DNA of 64,000 nucleotides from CATQHL01 sp965204655 (GTDB taxonomy: Bacteria > Actinomycetota > Acidimicrobiia > Acidimicrobiales > CATQHL01): the NCBI GenBank assembly GCA_965204655.1, contig OZ241998.1:248001-312000 (forward strand). The letters run 5' to 3'. The notes under the pieces were generated by a model. The model was not told where the DNA came from, ran no database searches, and saw only the letters and a program-made list of their open reading frames with translations. Shown piece by piece: positions 9,259 through 17,413 of the stretch; position 1 is the stretch's first letter, and the number at the start of each line of letters is the position of its first letter. Made by a program: the position numbers and the translations under genes.

Positions 9259-9813
9259 TCAGATCGGTTCTACCAACACCGTGGAGGGGTCGACCATTTC
9301 TACGACCTTCACTCTTGCCTTAGAGGGGATGAGGTCTTCGGCCTCGGTGTAGGCGTCTATGAGCCTCAGCCGCCCCTGCACCATTACCTCCACCTTGCCT
9401 GGGCTGGAACGGTTGGCCGAGATAGGCAGGTAGACGCTGCCGGTTTCCCCGACGGCGTTTTTGTAGTCCACCGACCCGCTCTCGTTCAGCTTGGAAAAAC
9501 GCTTCCATAGAAGCGCCACCGTCAGGTAGATGGCCATCCCCACCGACGCCGCCACTATCACTGAGACGGTCGTGGATTGGTCTGCTTCCTTCATGATCAC
9601 CCCGGTCCATCCGAAGGCGAAGAAGAAGGCGGTCAGGCTTCGCAGCGAGAGGAACCCCACGCCGGTGTCTTCGCTGGCGAAGTCCATGTCGAGGTCCAGC
9701 CCTATGCCCAGCGTGAGGAGCACTAGCTGAAGCACTAGCAATACGCCGGAGATGATCCCGATCAGGTAGAAGACCTGCAGGTCTCCGGTGAGCGCCCCCC
9801 ACCATTCGCTCAT
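9259..9813 (-). CDS. NfeD-like membrane protein, flotillin partner
   Basis: 184-residue membrane protein upstream of the flotillin gene. Three hydrophobic segments are visible (about 14-36, 52-72 and 82-105). A C-terminal OB-fold-like domain follows, ending RVKVVEMVDPSTVLVEPI, as in NfeD/YuaF/YqiJ proteins. The acidic loop LDLDMDFASEDTGVGFLS resembles the YqiJ/DUF1449 group. The ATG is preceded by GAGGA. Family knowledge: these proteins are encoded beside flotillins and localise with them. Its own function is not defined. Confidence 0.8.
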   Translation of the reverse strand: MSEWWGALTGDLQVFYLIGIISGVLLVLQLVLLTLGIGLDLDMDFASEDTGVGFLSLRSLTAFFFAFGWTGVIMKEADQSTTVSVIVAASVGMAIYLTVALLWKRFSKLNESGSVDYKNAVGETGSVYLPISANRSSPGKVEVMVQGRLRLIDAYTEAEDLIPSKARVKVVEMVDPSTVLVEPI

Positions 9814-10039
9814 TTCTCAGTCCTCTTCTTCATTTCAGGCACTCAAGCAGAATATCATGGGTTGTTCGTCCCCTCGGGCCGAAGTCGCTTGCAGGTCACC
9901 TAGGAAAAGAACGGCTCTTGCGTCTTTTTCGGAAAACATCCCAAGGACAGGTTACAGGTTCGCTGCCGCATGGGCTGAAGACCCCGTCGGATGGCTGCTT
10001 TTCCGTACCCTCGGTATTGCGCCTGTACGCTCTGTTATC

Positions 10040-11311
10040 GTGGCAAGTCGGTATTGGTTGGAAACGCTGGGTTGCCCCAAGAACCAGGTCGACTCCGACA
10101 AACTAGAAGGCACCTTGCAGGCGGACGGCCATCGCCGGGCATCTGAGGTGTCCGAAGCCGACCTGATCGTGGTCAACACCTGTGCGTTCATAGACGAAGC
10201 CCGCCGCGAGTCCTTGGAGGTGATCGACTCCCTGGCTCAGCGCCGCCGCAGAGGGGGGCGTTTGGTAGTCACGGGCTGCCTCGCTGAGCGATCCGGCGAG
10301 GAGTTGGCTGATCGCCCCGGAGTGGACGCCGTGCGAGGCTTCGGGCAGCCGCTCTCTCCGCCGACGCGGCGAAAGAGGCTGCTCGCAGCGTCGGAGACGC
10401 CGCCGCTGCTGGACTTGCTGAACCTTCCCCGACCTCCTGCTCAGGTTCCTTGGGCTTACGTGAAGATCGCCGAGGGCTGCGACCGGCGCTGCGGCTACTG
10501 CGCCATCCCTTCTTTCCGAGGTCCGCAGCGTTCCCGTGAGATGGGCGGGGTGCTCGCAGAGATCGAAGCGCTTGGGGCGTCCGAAGTGGTGCTCGTAGCC
10601 CAAGACTTGGCCTCCTACGGGCGCGACGGAGGCAACGGACGCCGCCGGCTCGTGGAACTCCTAGAGGCCGCCCGCGAACTGGTGCCGTGGGTGAGGCTGC
10701 TGTATCTCTACCCGTCTGACCTCACCGACGAACTCTTGGAGGCGATTCTGGCGACAGAGGTTCCTTATTTCGACCTCTCGCTTCAGCACGTGTCGCGCCC
10801 CCTGCTGCGTCGAATGAGGCGGTGGGGCGACGGGCGGCGCTTCTCCGAACGCATCGCAGAGATCCGGCGCGCCGCTCCGGAAGCTGTCTTCCGGTCGAAC
10901 TTCATCGTGGGCTACCCGGGCGAGACCGAGGAGGATCATGATCAACTGCTGGACTTCGTCGCTCAGAATCGGCTGGACTGGGTGGGTTCGTTCGCTTACT
11001 CCGAGGAATCGGGCACCCACTCGGCGGGGCTTGACCGGAAAGTCCCTCCCGCCTTGGCGTCGGAGCGCCTGAGGGAACTTCGTGAACTCTGCGACGAGAT
11101 CACGGAGTCTCTTCGGGACACCCTGATTGGGAAGCGGGCTAAGGTGCTCGTTGAAGGCGAGGGAAGGGCTCGGAGCTACCGAGAGGCGCCCGAGATCGAC
11201 GGGATCGTCAAGGTTCCTCCGAATTTGGCGGCGGGCGAGTTTCACGAGGTGGACATCGTTGCCTCGGAGGGGGTGGACCTGATTGGGGTCCCGGCGGGGT
11301 CGGGCGCTTGA
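10040..11311 (+). CDS. rimO: Ribosomal protein S12 methylthiotransferase RimO
   Basis: Radical SAM enzyme that methylthiolates Asp of ribosomal protein S12 (423 aa from the GTG at 10040). The N-terminal UPF0004 domain has the three auxiliary-cluster cysteines in LGCPKNQ, NTCAF and TGCLAE. The radical SAM motif is CDRRCGYCAIPSFRG, where CAIP distinguishes RimO from MiaB, and a C-terminal TRAM domain follows from about residue 350. The open frame extends back to 9788, but those 84 residues have no family match. A TACGCT hexamer eight bases before the GTG may be a -10 box of a leaderless transcript. The stop overlaps the TTG start of pgsA by four bases. Confidence 0.93.
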   Translation: MASRYWLETLGCPKNQVDSDKLEGTLQADGHRRASEVSEADLIVVNTCAFIDEARRESLEVIDSLAQRRRRGGRLVVTGCLAERSGEELADRPGVDAVRGFGQPLSPPTRRKRLLAASETPPLLDLLNLPRPPAQVPWAYVKIAEGCDRRCGYCAIPSFRGPQRSREMGGVLAEIEALGASEVVLVAQDLASYGRDGGNGRRRLVELLEAARELVPWVRLLYLYPSDLTDELLEAILATEVPYFDLSLQHVSRPLLRRMRRWGDGRRFSERIAEIRRAAPEAVFRSNFIVGYPGETEEDHDQLLDFVAQNRLDWVGSFAYSEESGTHSAGLDRKVPPALASERLRELRELCDEITESLRDTLIGKRAKVLVEGEGRARSYREAPEIDGIVKVPPNLAAGEFHEVDIVASEGVDLIGVPAGSGA

Positions 11312-11943
11312 ACTCTGTCCTCTCAAGCCTCGGGAACCCTGCCAATCTGGTGACGGTCGGACGCCTCGCAATCTCGCCCTTGCTTTTCTGGCTGATTCTC
11401 GACGCTCCTGACGGCTCCGGCGCTTCCTGGTGGGGGTTCGCGGTGGGGATGGTGCTGGGAGCCTCCGACGCCTGGGACGGACGCCTGGCGCGTAACTCAG
11501 GGCACCAGACGCGCCTCGGCGCGTTCCTGGACCCGCTCGCCGACAAGGTCATGGTGCTGGGAGCCATGTTCTGCTTTGCGTCGCTGGGGCGTTTCGGTTG
11601 GGTGCCCGTGGGGCTGATTACGGCTAGAGAGGCGGCGATCAGCGTCTACCGCATCGGAATCGCCCGCAGCGGGTTGGTGTTGCCCGCCCGCTATTCCGCC
11701 AAGTGGAAGACCATCGTCCAGGGTCTGCCGCTGACGGCGGCCATCCTTCCCCCGCTGGTGGAAGTGAGCGTGATAGTGCCGCTGCTGCTATGGATAGCGG
11801 TGGCGATGACGTATCTGACCGGCTTCCAGTATCTGATCGACGTTCGAGCGGCGGGATCGGCCGGAGAAACCCTGAAATCCTCGGTGGGCGAACACCCGGT
11901 CGGGGAACACCGGCGGGAGGGAGGATCGACCGGTGAAGTGTGA
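11308..11943 (+). CDS. pgsA: CDP-alcohol phosphatidyltransferase (phosphatidylglycerophosphate synthase-like)
   Basis: Membrane enzyme making phosphatidylglycerophosphate from CDP-diacylglycerol and glycerol 3-phosphate (211 aa). It begins at a TTG inside the rimO stop. The CDP-alcohol phosphotransferase signature D-x2-D-G-x2-A-R-x8-G-x3-D-x3-D is intact in SDAWDGRLARNSG...GAFLDPLADK. Several hydrophobic segments follow. The C-terminal 30 residues are charged and less conserved. The rimO-pgsA-cinA order is common in bacteria and supports the call; another CDP-alcohol transferase (for example phosphatidylinositol phosphate synthase) is less likely given this context. Confidence 0.88.
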   Translation: MNSVLSSLGNPANLVTVGRLAISPLLFWLILDAPDGSGASWWGFAVGMVLGASDAWDGRLARNSGHQTRLGAFLDPLADKVMVLGAMFCFASLGRFGWVPVGLITAREAAISVYRIGIARSGLVLPARYSAKWKTIVQGLPLTAAILPPLVEVSVIVPLLLWIAVAMTYLTGFQYLIDVRAAGSAGETLKSSVGEHPVGEHRREGGSTGEV

Positions 11944-13195
11944 AGTCGTGGCGGTCGGCACGGAGTTGCTGTTGGGTCAGGTCACCGACACCAACTCCGC
12001 CTGGATAGGAGAGCAGTTGGCGCTGGAGGGCATCGACATCCACTACCAGTGCAAGGTAGGCGACAATCTGGAGCGCATCTGCGAGGCGCTCCAAACCGCC
12101 CTGGGGCGCAGCGACGCCGTGGTGGTCTGCGGCGGGCTCGGCCCGACACCCGACGACATCACCCGCGAGGCGCTTGCAGCGGTCATGGGTGTCCCTCTGC
12201 GCCGCCGTGAGGATCAGGTGGAGCGCATCCGCAAGGTCTTCGCAGGACGTCAAAGAGGCATGCCGGATAACAACCTCCGCCAGGCGGACGCCCCTGAGGG
12301 CGCCGAGGTCATCCCGATCCTGCCCGGGACAGCTCCTGGTCTCGCCTGTCCGGTGGATGGCAAGGTCGTCTACGCGGTACCTGGAGTTCCTTGGGAGATG
12401 AAGGCGATGTTCAGCGGCTGGATCGTTGATGACCTGCGTCGCAGATTCCCTAGGAGCGGCGTGATAGTAAGCCGCACCCTTCGCACCTGGGGCGAATCGG
12501 AGTCGGGCCTAGCGGAGAAACTCGACGGGGTCATGCGGCGGCTAGACGAGAGCCGTTCTGCGACTTTGGCGTTCTTGGCATCGGGTGTAGAAGGTCTCAA
12601 GGTGCGTCTGACCACTAAGGCGGAGACGGAAGAGGAGGCCGCGGACGTTCTTGATGCAGAGGAGGCCGCAGTGCGCGCCGCCGTCGGCGAGCACCTGGTG
12701 TTCGGGGTAGGGGAGGAGACTATGGAGTCTGTCGTGCTGGATCTCTGTCGGCGAAGCGGCTACGCCCTGGCTGCGGCCGAGTCCGTGACCGGGGGGATGA
12801 TTGCCTCCCGCCTCGTGGGAGTGCCTGGCGCCAGTGAAGTGTTCCGAGGTTCCGTGGTGGCGTATGAGGGGGAGGTCAAGCGGGAACTGCTTGGAGTGCC
12901 CGAGGGGCCTGTGGTCTCCGAGGCCGCAGTCCGTGCCATGGCGGAGGGGGTTTGCCGGCTGCTGCGGGCGGACTGTTCTGTAGCGGTGAGCGGGGTGGCG
13001 GGGCCGGCGTCTTCCGAAGGGGAGAAGCCTGGCACCGTGTGGATGGCGACCGCCGTCGAAGGCAGCACGCAGGCCCGGAGGGTGGTCTTTCCGTTTGACA
13101 GAGAGCGCACACGGCAGTTCGCAACGATCACATCCTTGAACTTCTTGCGTCTTCGCCTGCTGCACCTAGACGGCGACCCCGTGCCCTGGCAGTAA
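11933..13195 (+). CDS. cinA: CinA-like competence/damage-inducible protein
   Basis: 420-residue two-domain protein. The N-terminal molybdopterin-binding-like domain (about 1-170; GTELLLGQVTDTNS, GGLGPTPDDITREA) has COG1058 ADP-ribose pyrophosphatase activity in studied homologues. The C-terminal domain (about 260-415; AAESVTGGMIASRL, then SGVAGP) is the nicotinamide-nucleotide amidase domain. The GTG start overlaps the end of pgsA by 11 bases. Homologues deamidate NMN in pyridine nucleotide salvage; the competence link is historical and comes from the cinA-recA operon, which is not seen here. Confidence 0.92.
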   Translation: MKCEVVAVGTELLLGQVTDTNSAWIGEQLALEGIDIHYQCKVGDNLERICEALQTALGRSDAVVVCGGLGPTPDDITREALAAVMGVPLRRREDQVERIRKVFAGRQRGMPDNNLRQADAPEGAEVIPILPGTAPGLACPVDGKVVYAVPGVPWEMKAMFSGWIVDDLRRRFPRSGVIVSRTLRTWGESESGLAEKLDGVMRRLDESRSATLAFLASGVEGLKVRLTTKAETEEEAADVLDAEEAAVRAAVGEHLVFGVGEETMESVVLDLCRRSGYALAAAESVTGGMIASRLVGVPGASEVFRGSVVAYEGEVKRELLGVPEGPVVSEAAVRAMAEGVCRLLRADCSVAVSGVAGPASSEGEKPGTVWMATAVEGSTQARRVVFPFDRERTRQFATITSLNFLRLRLLHLDGDPVPWQ

Positions 13196-13221
13196 CTTCT
13201 GCCGTACTTCGGGTGGACGCA

Positions 13222-13236
13222 GCCCTGTAGCAGGGC
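13222..13236. terminator. Hairpin between convergent cinA and murJ
   Basis: GCCCTG-TAG-CAGGGC forms a perfect 6-bp stem in the 107-base gap between the 3' ends of cinA and murJ. No T-tract follows on either strand, so it is only a weak candidate for a bidirectional terminator or mRNA end-protecting hairpin. Confidence 0.3.
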
Positions 13237-13302
13237 ACATCATCCGCCCTGGGGTTTGGGCTAGGCGCCCGGGTGGGCCGACGGGTGGATTGCCCGAGGG
13301 GT

Positions 13303-14976
13303 TTACCGCCAGAGGCGGCGGCTGATCGGGCGGAGCAGGTCGCGCGCCGCCGGATGCCCTCCGGCGCTGGCCGCCAAGAGGTAGACGATCCCGACCGCCG
13401 CCAATGACAAGGGGGCAGCCAGAAGAGCGTGGGAGTTTCCCAGCAGTCGGAGCATCACCAGAGCGACTAGCGAAGCTGCGGCTGCGGCGGGCAGCAGTCG
13501 CAGCGCAAGCCTGCCGAAGGGGGCGCGGATGCCTAATTCTCGGCGGATGTGGCGGCGCAGAAGCCCGAACTCCATCCACGACGCAACCGCCGCCGCTAAA
13601 GCCAGCCCGACGGCGCCGAGCCTCCGGATGCCGCCTTCCCCCCTAATGTCAGCGTCCAGCAGCCAGAAGGCAGGTACGTCTCCCAGGCGGAAGACGGCTC
13701 CGTCCACGACTCCCAGCCGGTCTAGCTGCAGCATCAGCAGGAAGCCTCCGCCGGCCGCGAGCAGCAGTCTGCCTGCGGCTATGCGAGCCGGGGTCTTCAC
13801 ATCGCCCGCCGCGTAGCAGGTGTTCTGCAGCAACCGGGAGAGACCCGCTGCCACGATGCCCAGGCTGTAGGCGGCCAGCACCAGCCAGACGGCGTAGGTG
13901 TCGTCGGTGGTGAAGTTGACGCGCTCGTAGAGAGCCGCCACCATCGGGCGCCCCAGCACCGTGAAAGCGAGCAGGAAAAAAACGAGGAAGAACATCACCC
14001 GCGATCCGCTTACCACCAGACGTTCAGAGAGCATCGCCCTGCTGCGTTGTTCCCGGGATATCTCCGGGAGGTCGGCGGCGGCCACAGAGATGGCGAAAAC
14101 GCTGATGGGGAGGAGGTAAAGCACCTGGGCGCGATCCAGGAAGGCCACCGCGCCGGTCGCCAGCAGAGAGGCGAGTATGACGTCTAAGTAGGCGGATAAT
14201 GTCACCACGCCGCGGCCTGCCGCGGCCGGCCCGAAACGTCTTAGCACCTCTCGCACGGCTTGCATCCGCAGGCTGAGACTGAGGCGCAGCCTAGGAACCA
14301 GCCCCAGCACGGAGGGCAGTTGTATGGCGAACTGCAGTCCTCCGCCTATCAAGACCCCCCAGGCCGCTGCGCTGGCTATATCCGTCTCGCTGCCGCCTGC
14401 TATGCCCGCTCCCGCCAGGGCTGCGATGATCGCCAGGTTCCACAAAACAGGAGCCACGTACGAGAGAAAAAAGCGCCGATGGGCGTTCAGCACCCCCAGG
14501 CACCACGCCGCCAGGACTATGAAGCCCACCCCGCCCACCATGATCCGCAGCAGATAAGCGGTGAGTTCCGCCCTCTGAGCGTCGAAGCCCGGAGCCACGA
14601 GCCTCGTTAGCGGGCCGGCTAGCAGTATCGCCATCAGCACCAAGCCGCCGGTTACTGCCGCCAGAAGACCCGCCGTGGCGCCGGCTAAGCGGCCGGCTTT
14701 TTCCTCGTCGCCTTCCTGCAGAACCTGCGAGTAAACCGGGATGAATGAGGCGGACAGAGCGCCTTCCCCCAGCAGATTCTGAAGCATCTTGGGAATGCGC
14801 AGCGCCGCCCCGAACGCGTCCGCTCCTGCCCGCGTGCCTAGAAACGCCCCTAGCAGGATTTCCCGTATCAGGCCGGCGCAGCGGGAAAGGACGATGCCAG
14901 CGGCGACCAACTTGGCGCGTTTTCCGCTAAGTCGGCGTCGTGAACTGAAAGCGTCTCCGGGGGAAGACGAATTCAT
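13303..14976 (-). CDS. murJ: Lipid II flippase MurJ (MviN family)
   Basis: 557-residue polytopic membrane protein of the MOP superfamily that flips lipid II during peptidoglycan synthesis. After a short charged N-terminus come LIREILLGAFLGTRAGADAF and NLLGEGALSASFIPVY, strongly conserved MurJ segments, then about 14 hydrophobic helices. A proline/charged loop near residues 395-440 precedes the last helices. The length is close to the family norm without the kinase-like extension seen in mycobacteria. It is transcribed away from proA, with a 236-base divergent region between them. Confidence 0.92.
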   Translation of the reverse strand: MNSSSPGDAFSSRRRLSGKRAKLVAAGIVLSRCAGLIREILLGAFLGTRAGADAFGAALRIPKMLQNLLGEGALSASFIPVYSQVLQEGDEEKAGRLAGATAGLLAAVTGGLVLMAILLAGPLTRLVAPGFDAQRAELTAYLLRIMVGGVGFIVLAAWCLGVLNAHRRFFLSYVAPVLWNLAIIAALAGAGIAGGSETDIASAAAWGVLIGGGLQFAIQLPSVLGLVPRLRLSLSLRMQAVREVLRRFGPAAAGRGVVTLSAYLDVILASLLATGAVAFLDRAQVLYLLPISVFAISVAAADLPEISREQRSRAMLSERLVVSGSRVMFFLVFFLLAFTVLGRPMVAALYERVNFTTDDTYAVWLVLAAYSLGIVAAGLSRLLQNTCYAAGDVKTPARIAAGRLLLAAGGGFLLMLQLDRLGVVDGAVFRLGDVPAFWLLDADIRGEGGIRRLGAVGLALAAAVASWMEFGLLRRHIRRELGIRAPFGRLALRLLPAAAAASLVALVMLRLLGNSHALLAAPLSLAAVGIVYLLAASAGGHPAARDLLRPISRRLWR

Positions 14977-15132
14977 AGGTTCATGGGTTGGCCGGGCGGT
15001 GGTCAGGTGCGCGCTCCGGCCAGCGCCTGGGGCCGCGGGGGGCGTTTCGACCTGGAATCGTCGGGATTATGCGGCAAGTTTAGGAAAAGCCCTCTGCAGG
15101 CGTGTAGAACGTCGCCGAGGTGCGGACGACAC

Positions 15133-15168
15133 TCGGGGCTGCGTCAAGCGTCGGGGCTGCGTCAAGCG
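15133..15168. repeat. 18-bp perfect tandem duplication upstream of proA
   Basis: TCGGGGCTGCGTCAAGCG occurs twice back to back (15133-15150 and 15151-15168), ending eight bases before a -35-like TTGACC. It lies in the divergent murJ/proA region. It may be a tandem operator or simply a recent slippage duplication. Confidence 0.8.
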
Positions 15169-15175
15169 GTTCGTT

Positions 15176-15212
15176 TTGACCGGGAGACCCACCTGGTTGT
15201 AGGATTCGGCTT
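15176..15212 (+). promoter_or_regulatory. Promoter candidate of proA, leaderless type
   Basis: TTGACC (15176-15181), an 18-base spacer and TAGGAT (15200-15205) place the expected transcription start within a base or so of the GTG at 15213. There is no ribosome binding site, so proA is probably translated from a leaderless mRNA. Confidence 0.5.
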
Positions 15213-16514
15213 GTGGAGGTGGAGGAACGCAAGGTCAAAACGCCGTCCGGGGGCATCCGAGGGATGGTCGAGGCGCTGGGGAGACGCGCCAAGGAGGCGG
15301 CTGAGGTTCTAGCTCGCGCCTCTACCTCTCAGAAGGACGAGGCCCTTCTCGCTGGGGCTGAAGCGCTCACAGAGCGCCAGGAAGTCCTGCTAGAAGCCAA
15401 CGAGGTGGACGTTGCGACGGCCAAGGAGTCTGGGATCTCTGCCGCATTGCTGGACAGGCTGCGTCTGACGCCGGAGCGCATCGCAGGCATGGCCAACGGC
15501 CTTCGGCAGTTGACTGAACTTGACGACCCCGTAGGCAAAGTCGTCGCCCGCTTTGAACGCCCCAACGGGCTTTCCGTAGAGTTGGTGCGCGTCCCGCTAG
15601 GTGTCGTGGGGATCGTCTACGAGAGCCGCCCGAACGTGACTAGCGACGCCGCCGGCCTCTGCCTCAAGTCCTCCAACGCTGCCTTCTTGAGAGGTTCTTC
15701 GGCGGCTTTGCGCTCCAATTTGGCGATCGTCTCGGTTCTTCACGGCGCCTATTCCTCTGCGGGCATCCCCAGCGACGCCTTGGTCCTCCTAGACGATCCT
15801 CGCCGGGACGCCGGAGTGGAGATGATGAAACTCGACGGTCTAGTGGACTGTCTGATACCCCGCGGCGGCCCGTCGCTCATAGCCACCATCAGGGAGAATG
15901 CCACGGTGCCCTACATCCTCGACGGGGACGGCAACTGCCACGTATACGTGGACGCCGCCGCCGACCTGAGCATGGCCGAGGCCATCGTCGTGAACGGCAA
16001 GACGCAGCGCCCCTCGGTCTGCAACGCAACCGAATCTCTGGTGCTGCACTCTCGGATCGCCCGGGAGTTTCTGCCGTCGGTGATGCGGGCCATGCCTTCT
16101 GTCGTTTTTGTGGGCGACCGCCGGGCGCAGTTGCTAGCGCTCGCCGGCGGCGGGGACGAAATGGGCGTTGCAACCCCCGACGACTTCGCCACCGAGTACC
16201 TCGACTACAAGCTCTCGGTGCGGGTGGTGGACTCCCTGGAGGAGGGCATCGCTCACGTCAACCGCTACGGGACGGGTCATTCCGAGGTCATAGTCACCTC
16301 CGACGATCGGGCGGCGGAGCGCTTCTGTCGGGAGGTTGACGCCGCCTGTGTGCTGGTCAATGCGTCGAGTCGTTTCGTGGACGGCGAGGAAATGGGCTAC
16401 GGCGCTGAGATAGGGATCAGCACGCAGAAGCTGCATGTGCGCGGCCCGATGGGTCTGGTGCATCTCACTGCGGTGAAGAACGTCATTCGCGGCAACGGTC
16501 ACGTCCGAAGCTGA
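15213..16514 (+). CDS. proA: Gamma-glutamyl phosphate reductase
   Basis: NADPH-dependent reductase of glutamyl 5-phosphate in proline synthesis (433 aa), partner of proB at 5684. Aldehyde dehydrogenase fold: VPLGVVGIVYESRPNVTSDAAG is the family N-terminal signature, and the catalytic cysteine lies in QRPSVCNATESLV near residue 269. The C-terminal YGAEIGISTQKLHVRGPMGL is the ProA fingerprint. The start at GTG 15213 is supported by the promoter just upstream; an ATG at 15264 would remove only 17 residues. It is followed 12 bases later by a MoxR gene. Confidence 0.94.
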   Translation: MEVEERKVKTPSGGIRGMVEALGRRAKEAAEVLARASTSQKDEALLAGAEALTERQEVLLEANEVDVATAKESGISAALLDRLRLTPERIAGMANGLRQLTELDDPVGKVVARFERPNGLSVELVRVPLGVVGIVYESRPNVTSDAAGLCLKSSNAAFLRGSSAALRSNLAIVSVLHGAYSSAGIPSDALVLLDDPRRDAGVEMMKLDGLVDCLIPRGGPSLIATIRENATVPYILDGDGNCHVYVDAAADLSMAEAIVVNGKTQRPSVCNATESLVLHSRIAREFLPSVMRAMPSVVFVGDRRAQLLALAGGGDEMGVATPDDFATEYLDYKLSVRVVDSLEEGIAHVNRYGTGHSEVIVTSDDRAAERFCREVDAACVLVNASSRFVDGEEMGYGAEIGISTQKLHVRGPMGLVHLTAVKNVIRGNGHVRS

Positions 16515-16525
16515 ACCGAGTTCGG

Positions 16526-17413
16526 ATGGAGAGGCGTTTCGCAAACGCTGCTGCAGTGCAGCGCGCCCTTGCCGAGGTCAACTACTTGGCCTCCGGAGGC
16601 GTTTGCGGAGTCGTGCATCTCGGCGAAGCTCTGGGCAAGCCGGTGCTAGTGGAGGGGCCTGCGGGCACCGGCAAGACGCAGTTGGCCAAGAGCGTGGCTG
16701 AGATATGCGGCGCCCGGCTCATCCGCCTCCAGTGTTACGAAGGGCTGGACGAGAGCAAGGCGCTGTACGAGTGGAACTACAAGAAGCAACTCCTGCGCAT
16801 CCAGGCCGAGAAGGAGGAGGAGCGTTCTTGGGAGGCTCTCGAGGAGGACATCTTTTCCGAAGAGTTCCTGCTTACACGCCCTTTGCTGGAGGCAATTCGC
16901 GCCAGCGATCCGGTGGTGCTGTTGGTGGACGAGGTGGACCGCATGGAAGTAGAGACCGAAGCCTTGCTGCTGGAGGTGCTCAGTGAGTACCAGGTTTCCA
17001 TACCCGAGCTTGGGACGGTCAGTTCCGAACAGATCCCCATGGTGTTCTTGACTTCCAACAGCACCAGGGAACTCTCCGAAGCTCTCAAGCGCCGCTGCCT
17101 CTACTTGTACATCGACTACCCCGATCCTGAGCGTGAGCGGGAGATAGTGCTGGCCAAGGTGCCCGGCATCACCGAAGCCTTGGCCGGCGAGGTGGCGCGG
17201 GTCGTCGGGGCTGTGCGCAACCTGGATTTGAAGAAATCTCCCTCGATCTCCGAATCGTTGGACTGGGCTCGCACCCTGGTGCTGCTGGGGGCTGACTTTG
17301 TCGATTCCGAGGTTCTCGCCGAGACCGTCCATGTCCTGCTGAAGCACCGCAGCGACATTGAGAGATCGCGCAAGGAGTTGGCTGACGCTCCCGCCCGGGG
17401 GACAGACGGATGA
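16526..17413 (+). CDS. MoxR-family AAA+ ATPase
   Basis: 295-residue AAA+ ATPase. Walker A is GPAGTGKTQLAK near residue 45, Walker B is VVLLVDEVDRME near 130, and sensor 1 is in VFLTSNSTREL. The YEGLDESKALYEWNYKKQ segment is typical of the MoxR group paired with CoxE-like VWA proteins. Such pairs act as chaperones that insert metals or assemble enzyme complexes. The stop overlaps the next gene's ATG by four bases, so the ATPase and VWA protein form one unit. The client protein cannot be told from this context. Confidence 0.88.
   Translation: MERRFANAAAVQRALAEVNYLASGGVCGVVHLGEALGKPVLVEGPAGTGKTQLAKSVAEICGARLIRLQCYEGLDESKALYEWNYKKQLLRIQAEKEEERSWEALEEDIFSEEFLLTRPLLEAIRASDPVVLLVDEVDRMEVETEALLLEVLSEYQVSIPELGTVSSEQIPMVFLTSNSTRELSEALKRRCLYLYIDYPDPEREREIVLAKVPGITEALAGEVARVVGAVRNLDLKKSPSISESLDWARTLVLLGADFVDSEVLAETVHVLLKHRSDIERSRKELADAPARGTDG

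Noticed and set aside
9788..10039. N-terminal extension of rimO to the ATG at 9788
   Set aside because: 84 residues without family match and overlapping the NfeD-like gene; the GTG at 10040 begins where RimO homology begins.
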